Shown here: one piece after another, positions 1-5,900 of the stretch
How the letters are laid out: each line of letters starts with the position of its first letter
Numbering within the stretch: position 1 is the stretch's first letter
From: Pseudomonadota bacterium
GTDB lineage: Bacteria > Pseudomonadota > Alphaproteobacteria > Rhizobiales > Hyphomicrobiaceae
NCBI GenBank assembly: GCA_021812845.1
Contig: JAKAML010000044.1
Span: forward strand, 1 to 8,050
Direction: 5' to 3'
Length of the DNA stretch: 8,050 bases
Position numbers and translations under genes: made by a program
Notes under the pieces: model-generated
The model's database searches: none
What the model was told of the DNA's origin: nothing
What the model saw: only the letters and a program-made list of their open reading frames with translations

Positions 1-1301
1 GGGCGGCCGATGCTCGTGTACTCGAGCCCGGCCGCGCGCGCCGCCGCGGGATGAAACACGTTGCGCAGATCGACCACGGTCCGGCCTCGCATCCGCTGCC
101 GGATGTCGTCGAGATTGAGGGCGCGGAACTCGTTCCACTCCGTGACCACCACCACGCAGTCGGCGCCTTCGGCGGCCTCGAGCGCATCGGCGCACCACAC
201 GAGCCCCGGCAGCAGCGCCTCGGCGTGCTTGCGTCCTTGCGGGTCGAAGGCCCTGATCGTGGCGCCGCGCTCCTGCAGCATCGGCGCGATGACGAGGCTC
301 GGCGCGTCGCGCATGTCGTCGGTGTTCGGCTTGAACGTCACGCCGAGCATGGCGATCGTCCTGCCCCGCACCGAGCCGCCGAGCGCCCGCTCGATCCGTC
401 CCGCCATGGCGATCTTGCGCTCGTGATTGACGCGCTCGACCTGCTCGATGATCGACAGCGGCATCTTGTGCTCGCGCCCGGTACGGATCAGCGCCGACAC
501 GTCCTTGGGGAAGCACGAGCCGCCGTAGCCCGGACCCGGATGCAGGAACTTGTCGCCGATCCGCCGGTCGCGGCCGATGGCGTCCGCCACCTCCTGCACG
601 TCGGCCCCGACCTCCTCGCAGAGATCCGAGACCTCGTTGATGAAGCTGATCTTGAGCGCGAGAAAGGCGTTCGCCGCGTACTTGGCGAGCTCGGCCGATT
701 CGCGGCTGACGAACACCACCGGCGCGCTGCGGATCGACAGCGGCTTGTAGAGCCGCTCCATCAGCGCCCGCGCGCGGTCGTCGTCGGTGCCGACCAGCAC
801 GCGGTCGGGGTGGGTGAAGTCCTGGATCGCCGAGCCCTCGCGCAGGAACTCGGGGTTCGAGCACACCGCGTAGTCGCCGTCCGGGCGCAACTGGCGCAGG
901 CGCTGCTCGATCTGGCGGCTGGTACCGACCGGCACCGTCGACTTGGTGGTGACGACGGTGAAGCCGTCCAGGTGCGGCGCGATCTCCTCGACCGCCGAGA
1001 AGACGTAGCTCAGGTCCGCATGTCCGTCGCCGCGGCGCATGGGCGTGCCGACGGCGAGGAAGATGATGTCGGCCGCCTTCACCGCCGGCCCGAGATCGGC
1101 GGTGAACGACAGCCGTCCCGACCTGATGTTGCGCGCGAGCAGGTCGTCGAGCCCCGGCTCGTAGATCGGCGACTGGCCCCGCTTCAATTCGTCCAGCCGG
1201 CCGGTGTCCTTGTCGACGCAGGTCACCTGCCAGCCGAACTCCGAGAAGCAGACCGCCGAGACGAGCCCGACGTAGCCTGCGCCGATCATGCAGATTTTCA
1301 C
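1..1301 (-). CDS. ugd: UDP-glucose 6-dehydrogenase, C-terminus cut by the window edge
   Basis: The cytoplasmic enzyme oxidises UDP-glucose to UDP-glucuronate with two NAD+, supplying precursor for acidic surface polysaccharides or lipids. Translation gives 433 complete codons, ending ...YTSIGR at the edge; relatives end close after this motif, so only a few residues are missing. Visible are the NAD-binding GAGYVG (residues 7-12), VGTP (84-87), STVPVGTS, NPEFLREGS (from about 149), the conserved Lys207 in AKYAANAFLA, and GPGYGGSCFPKD with catalytic Cys263. The C-terminal UDP-binding half contains GVTFKPNTDDMRDAPS. I chose a GTG start at 1301 because it gives the family-typical V/M-K-I-C-M-I-G-A-G opening and is preceded by AAAGGA (plus-strand 1311-1316) at 9 bases. 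The first ATG, at 1289, would cut into the first beta strand of the Rossmann fold. Identity is near certain; the biosynthetic pathway it feeds is not shown in this window. Confidence 0.96.
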   Translation of the reverse strand, partial: MKICMIGAGYVGLVSAVCFSEFGWQVTCVDKDTGRLDELKRGQSPIYEPGLDDLLARNIRSGRLSFTADLGPAVKAADIIFLAVGTPMRRGDGHADLSYVFSAVEEIAPHLDGFTVVTTKSTVPVGTSRQIEQRLRQLRPDGDYAVCSNPEFLREGSAIQDFTHPDRVLVGTDDDRARALMERLYKPLSIRSAPVVFVSRESAELAKYAANAFLALKISFINEVSDLCEEVGADVQEVADAIGRDRRIGDKFLHPGPGYGGSCFPKDVSALIRTGREHKMPLSIIEQVERVNHERKIAMAGRIERALGGSVRGRTIAMLGVTFKPNTDDMRDAPSLVIAPMLQERGATIRAFDPQGRKHAEALLPGLVWCADALEAAEGADCVVVVTEWNEFRALNLDDIRQRMRGRTVVDLRNVFHPAAARAAGLEYTSIGR

Positions 1302-1349
1302 GTCGATGGATCCTTTCGAACGGCGTCACGGGTGCTGCCGGACGGGATG

Positions 1350-1387
1350 CGCGCTCCGGCCGCGGAGCGTGCCGCGGCCGGAGCGCG
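1350..1387 (-). repeat. Perfect 16-bp inverted repeat in the ugd leader
   Basis: Arms 1350-1365 and 1372-1387 are exact reverse complements separated by six bases (AGCGTG), so the transcript would form a very stable GC hairpin about 50 bases upstream of the ugd start codon. It lies between the oxidoreductase stop and ugd. On neither strand is it followed by a run of T, so it does not match an intrinsic terminator. It could be an RNA stabiliser or processing element, a pause or attenuation site, or a dispersed palindromic repeat. The structure is read directly; the role is inference. Confidence 0.75.
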
Positions 1388-1454
1388 ACGAGCCGGGCCC
1401 TGAGGCGCAGCCCCTCGCTACCAGATGTCGGCGTCACACTTCAACCGGCCGTTT

Positions 1455-1477
1455 GCCGGGCCCGGGCCGTGCCCGGC
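1455..1477 (-). repeat. Short GC inverted repeat just past the oxidoreductase stop
   Basis: GCCGGGC (1455-1461) and GCCCGGC (1471-1477) can pair around a nine-base loop, starting about 21 bases downstream of the stop codon of the minus-strand oxidoreductase. Read on that strand, the stem is followed by AAACGG and not by a T-tract, so it is at best a weak or Rho-assisted 3'-end structure. In such GC-rich DNA a 7-bp stem can arise by chance. Confidence 0.3.
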
Positions 1478-1498
1478 GGGTGACGGTCCGGCGCCACT

Positions 1499-2620
1499 TC
1501 AGCCGGCGGACAGCCGGTCGGCGACCTCCTCGGCGATCGCGAGGCACGAGGTGAGACCGGGGCTCTCGATGCCGTAGAGCGCGACGAGGTTCGCGACGCC
1601 GTGCTCGGCCGGCCCGTGGATGGCGAAATCGGCGGCGGGCTCCCCCTCGCGATAGATCTTGGGGCGGACACCGGTGTAGCCCGGCACGAGGCTCGCGTCG
1701 GGCAGGCCCGGCCAGTAGCGGCGGATCTCGCGCTCGAACACCCGGCGGCGGCCCTCGGCCTCACCGAAGGCGTAGTCGACCTCGCGCGTCCATTCGAGAT
1801 CCGGCCCGAACCGCGCGGCGCCGGCCATGTCGAGCGTCAGGTGGATGCCGAGCCAGGCCCCGGACGGCATCGGATAGACGAGGTGCCGGAACGGGCTCCG
1901 CCCCCTGAGCAGGAAATAGTGACCCTTCGCGGGGTAGGTGTCGGGGGGCACGTAGCCGGCCTTCGCCGCGCCGATCATCCGCCCGAGCGCCGTCCCACCG
2001 TGTCCGGCGGCGACGACGAGCCGGCGGCAGACGACGGTGGCATCCTCGCCGCCGGAGCGAAGCGAGACGGCGTGGTCACCCACCGGCGTGCGCGCCAGAC
2101 CGACGACCTCCGATTTCAACACGACCTGGCCGCCGCGGCTCGTGATGTGGCCGTCGAGCGCCGCCATCAGCCCGTGGCTGTCGATGATCCCCGTCGAGGG
2201 CGACAGCAGCGCCGCGACGCAGGCGATGTCCGGCTCGAGCGCGCGCGCCTCACGGGGCCCGAGCCGCCGCAGGTCGGTGACACCATTCCGCTGCGCCACC
2301 TCGGCGATGGCGTCGAGCTTGGCGATCTCGTCGTCGCCCGTGGCGACCAGCAGCTTGCCGCAGCGCCGGTGCGGGACACCGTTCTCCGCGCAGAACGCAT
2401 AGAGCGCGTGCCGCCCCTCGACACAGAGCCGCGCGCGCCGCGAGCCCGGCGGATAATAGAGCCCGGCGTGGATCACCTCCGAGTTGCGCGACGAGGTCTC
2501 GCTGCCGATCCGCTCGTGCCGCTCGAGCACCACGACCTCCGCGCCGCGCATGGCCAGGGCGCGGCCGATCGCGAGCCCGATCACGCCGCCGCCGATCACG
2601 ATCGTCTCGATATCCGCCAT
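1499..2620 (-). CDS. FAD-dependent oxidoreductase, L-2-hydroxyglutarate oxidase (LhgO/L2HGDH) family
   Basis: This 373-residue flavoprotein belongs to the DAO superfamily. The family's best-known members oxidise L-2-hydroxyglutarate to 2-oxoglutarate and pass electrons to the membrane quinone pool or to oxygen. Visible are the dinucleotide-binding GGGVIG (residues 10-15) with Glu33 ending the second strand, the signature SRNSEVIHAGLYYP (44-57), CGKLLVAT (about 87-94), YTGVRPKI (315-322) and a C-terminal FAD contact GIESPGLTSCLAI (350-362). I chose the ATG at 2620 because it sits directly before the first beta strand and has AGGAAGGA just upstream. The frame stays open to an ATG at 2740, but that would add 40 basic residues unlike the family. 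E. coli LhgO is longer; this compact form resembles the roughly 370-residue versions I associate with alphaproteobacteria. The precise 2-hydroxyacid substrate cannot be read from the sequence, so no symbol is given. It is divergent from the RTX gene and 197 bases upstream of ugd. Confidence 0.88.
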   Translation of the reverse strand: MADIETIVIGGGVIGLAIGRALAMRGAEVVVLERHERIGSETSSRNSEVIHAGLYYPPGSRRARLCVEGRHALYAFCAENGVPHRRCGKLLVATGDDEIAKLDAIAEVAQRNGVTDLRRLGPREARALEPDIACVAALLSPSTGIIDSHGLMAALDGHITSRGGQVVLKSEVVGLARTPVGDHAVSLRSGGEDATVVCRRLVVAAGHGGTALGRMIGAAKAGYVPPDTYPAKGHYFLLRGRSPFRHLVYPMPSGAWLGIHLTLDMAGAARFGPDLEWTREVDYAFGEAEGRRRVFEREIRRYWPGLPDASLVPGYTGVRPKIYREGEPAADFAIHGPAEHGVANLVALYGIESPGLTSCLAIAEEVADRLSAG

Positions 2621-2854
2621 CGTCCTTCCTGCCGGCCGCACCCGCGCCACGGCCGGCCTCGACCGGCGACCGGCGACCGGGTGCATTTTCACCACGTCGC
2701 CCGCCACCCGGCACGCACGAAACACTCGAATGCTGAACAACGTGTGCGCATAGCTCTACTTGAGGTTGATTTCACCGAGGCTTCCATGCCAAACGAGATC
2801 AGCGCCGGTAGGGGCCGGTGGGCCGGGGGACCGGGTGCGCGGCAGGGGGCTGCT

Positions 2855-2872
2855 CCCACGAATTGGCGTGGG
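2855..2872. repeat. Small dyad CCCACG-N6-CGTGGG, possible operator
   Basis: CCCACG (2855-2860) and CGTGGG (2867-2872) are exact inverted arms around AATTGG, about 105 bases upstream of the RTX gene start. Size and symmetry resemble a dimeric regulator's half-sites, but no regulator gene is present in the window and no second copy was noticed, so binding is speculative. Confidence 0.3.
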
Positions 2873-2892
2873 CACGGCTGCGGCACGGCTGC
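2871..2892. repeat. 11-bp exact tandem duplication
   Basis: GGCACGGCTGC occurs twice head to tail (2871-2881 and 2882-2892), overlapping the right arm of the neighbouring dyad by two bases. It lies in the presumed leader of the RTX gene. Copy number could vary by slippage. Whether it affects expression is unknown. Confidence 0.6.
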
Positions 2893-2978
2893 GGCGGCCC
2901 CGCGCGCACGACCTCCAGGATCCGCCGGCGTGACCTGCCGGCCGCGCCGTTTCCAACACAACCACAGGGACTTGCCCG

Positions 2979-5900
2979 ATGCCTCAGATCCGGATAGAGC
3001 GCACACCGATCAAGAACTACGGCCTGGGTCTGTTCGGCGCCGATCATCTGCTGTTGACCTATGTTCCCGATGGCGACGCCTCCGACGCCCAGCAGCAGAA
3101 CTGGTTCGTCATCGAGGGCCTGAAGAGCGGCGGCGTGCCCGGCCGCGGTCACATCCTCGGCGTCGAGGGCGTCGACGGGCACACGACGCTCTCGGAGGCC
3201 AACGGCGGTCTGACCGGCAGCGCGCTCGTCGCGCAGATCGGCACGCCGGGAACGCGCAAGAGCACGGTCGTCGATTTCCCCCAGGGCGCCTTCGAGGCCT
3301 GGCAGACGATGGCCTCCTACGCCGACGACATCGACAGCCAGTTCCTGCCCTACCAGTTCTACGCCAATCCGGCGCAGCCGATCCCGAGCTCCAACTCCTC
3401 GTCGGTGATCGCGTCGCTGCTGTTCTATGCCGGCATCGATCTGGCGAGCGTCTCGCCGATCCCGAATTTCCGCTACACGACCGGCGCGACGACGCTGCTC
3501 GGCACCAGCGACCGCGACGAGATGTTCATTTCCGAGCACTTCAAGAATCTGCTCGGCGGCAAGGGCAGCGACATCATGCACGGCAGCGACGGCTCCGACC
3601 GCATGAACGGCGGCGAGGATGCCGACTTCACGTTCTGGTCGCCGGGCTTCGATCACATCCACGGCGGCCAGTTCAATCTCGAGTACAGCCGCGACGGCGT
3701 CGACGTCGTCGGATACGCCGGCGCCGGCGTCGTGCACGTCGGCTACGTGAAGGGCTGGGTCGCCCACAAGATGCCGACCTACATCGCGTCCTATGCCTCG
3801 GGCAAGGACTACCTCTACTCGATCGAGCGGCTCGAGTGGAACGAGATCACCGACGAGCTGATTCTCGGCGAGGGGATCGTCGGCATCGTCGACGACATCT
3901 TGTTCGACTTGAAGGGCGACGGCGGCGGCAACGGCGACAAGGCGAGCTTCCTCGATTCCGAGGACGGCCTCCTGCTCAACGCCTCGGCCGGCGACATCAT
4001 GGTCGCGCAGGCGACCGCGGCGACCAACGGCAAGGGCTGGTACGTGCAGTCGGCCGAGTGGATCGAGGGCTCTGCTTACGCCGACCGCATCTACGCCAAC
4101 TCCTCGCTGCGTGTCATCGACGGCGGCGGCGGCGACGACTTCATCGATGCGCGGCTCGACGCGGCCTTCGGCGGCGGCGGTCCGTCGGGCTACGACATCG
4201 AGCTCATCGGCGGGGAGGGCAACGACACCATCCTTTCCGGCGAGGGACGGACCCTGGCCGAAGGCGGGGCCGGCGAGGACCGCTTCGTCTTCACCACGGT
4301 CAACACCGGCGCCGGCACGCCCGAGTTCGTGATCGCGGACGGCGAGCAGGGCGACCGCCTGTTCGTCGCCTACAACTTCTTCAACGGCTCGGGCGGCGGC
4401 TTCGAGGGCTCGCAACTGATGCCGCTGCTCGGCACGCTGTTCCCGTTCGAGCTGCTGCAGGATCCCGAAGGGCCGGGCGAGCTCAACTTCGAATGGCAGC
4501 AGATGAGCGACATCCTCGGCGGCAACAGCCAGGTGCCGGGGCTGATCGACTTCATCGGACGCATCAGCTACTCGCTCGACGGCAGCGATCTCATCATCAG
4601 CCTCTACCAGGGCAACACCCTCGAGGTGAACCTCGCCGATGACGGGCTGCCGCCCGACTACTTCACGGTGATCACGACCGACCCCGAGGTGAAGGCCACG
4701 ATCCGCGTCGTCGACTTTCAGCCCGGCGATCTCGGCATCGAGTTCCACGACCCTGGCGATCCGCAGCCGACCCCCGACGGCGACTACTACGCCGGCTGGG
4801 ACACCGCCGTCGCGACCATCCTGAACGACGGCGAGATGCTCGACCCGTTCGATCCGCGGCCGACGGCGCCGACCTACGACCCCACGGGCGGCGGCGGCGG
4901 CGAGGAGACCGAGGTCTCGGGCACCCAGGGCGACGACGTCATCACCGTCACCACCGCGAGCAGCGTCGACGCCGGTGCCGGCCACGACACGGTGACCGGC
5001 AGCGCCGCCGCCGACCGCATCGACGGCGGCTCGGGCGACGACACGCTGGCGGGCGGGCTCGGTGACGACACCTACGTCGTCGACGGCACGGGCGACATCG
5101 TCGTCGAGGTCGCGGGCGAAGGCGTCGATACGGTGTTCGCACTCGTCTCCCACGCCCTCGCCGACAACGTCGAGGTTCTGGAGCTCGGCGGCGAGGCGGC
5201 CGCCGGCACCGGCAACGACCTCGACAACCGGCTCGTCGGCAACGACCTCGACAACGTGCTCGACGGCGCGGCGGGCGACGACACGCTGGCCGGCGGCCTC
5301 GGCAACGACACGCTGGTCGGCGGCGACGGCGACGACATCTACGTCTACTTCGCGGGCGAGGGCGACGACATCGTCATCGACGCCGGCGCCGTCACGGACG
5401 TCGATACGCTGTCGTTCGGCATCGGCATCGCCGCCGCCGACATCACCTTCCATCGGCCCGCCGCCGCACCGGACGATCTCATTCTTTCGATCGCGGGCGG
5501 CGGCCGCGTCGTGATCCGCGACTACGCCGCCCCGGCCGGCGGCGGCGTCGAGGTCGTGACGTTCTTCGACGGCACCGCATGGACGCGGGCGGACCTGCTC
5601 GCCGCCGGCGCGGCGGCGCCGGTCCTCGGCAACGATCCGCCGCAGGCCGTCGACGACGACTTCCTCATGGTCAGCAGCCCCACCGGCCTGCTCCCCGCCG
5701 CTGCCCTGCTCGCCAACGACCGCGATCCCGGCGGCGACCCGATCACCGTCGTCGCCGTCGCCAATGCCGACGGCGGCACCGTCACCATCGACGCCGGCGG
5801 CGACATCCGCATCGACACGGCGCCCGGATACGACGGTCTCGTCGGGTTCGACTACACGATCTCCGACGGCGCCGGCGGCACCGCCACCGCGCGCGCCACC

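Larger units (their letters stand above)
2621..2978. promoter_or_regulatory. Divergent intergenic region between the oxidoreductase and the RTX gene
   Basis: These 358 bases must hold the 5' ends of two genes pointing away from each other. The stretch from about 2718 to 2806 is clearly poorer in GC than its surroundings and is the most likely promoter location. No -35/-10 pair is convincing on either strand. The right part contains an 18-base dyad (2855-2872) and an 11-bp tandem duplication (2871-2892). Immediately before the plus-strand start, AGGGA (2966-2970) lies 8 bases from the ATG at 2979. I see no small gene or RNA here. An open frame from the ATG at 2788 continues deep into the RTX gene out of frame and looks like a shadow. 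Confidence 0.5.

Noticed and set aside
51..1403. A 450-residue plus-strand open frame over ugd
   Set aside because: It is antisense to a gene with all UDP-glucose dehydrogenase motifs, and the predicted protein is Arg/Asp/His-rich without any motif.
1421..1452. Possible sigma-70 promoter for ugd on the minus strand (TTGAAG, 18 bases, TAGCGA)
   Set aside because: The -35 matches at four of six positions but the -10 at only two of six, which is too weak to call.
2621..2740. Longer oxidoreductase starting at the ATG at 2740
   Set aside because: The extra 40 residues are basic and unlike the family, whereas the ATG at 2620 sits right at the first Rossmann strand with a good ribosome binding site.
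2760..2806. Possible promoters in the AT-richer patch (TTGAGG on plus, TTGGCA on minus)
   Set aside because: Neither has a convincing -10 element at proper spacing; only the region as a whole is reported.
1601..4642. A 1013-residue plus-strand open frame overlapping the oxidoreductase and the RTX gene start
   Set aside because: It is Arg/His-rich with no domain and lies across two well-supported genes and the divergent intergenic region in another frame. It is a composition artefact.
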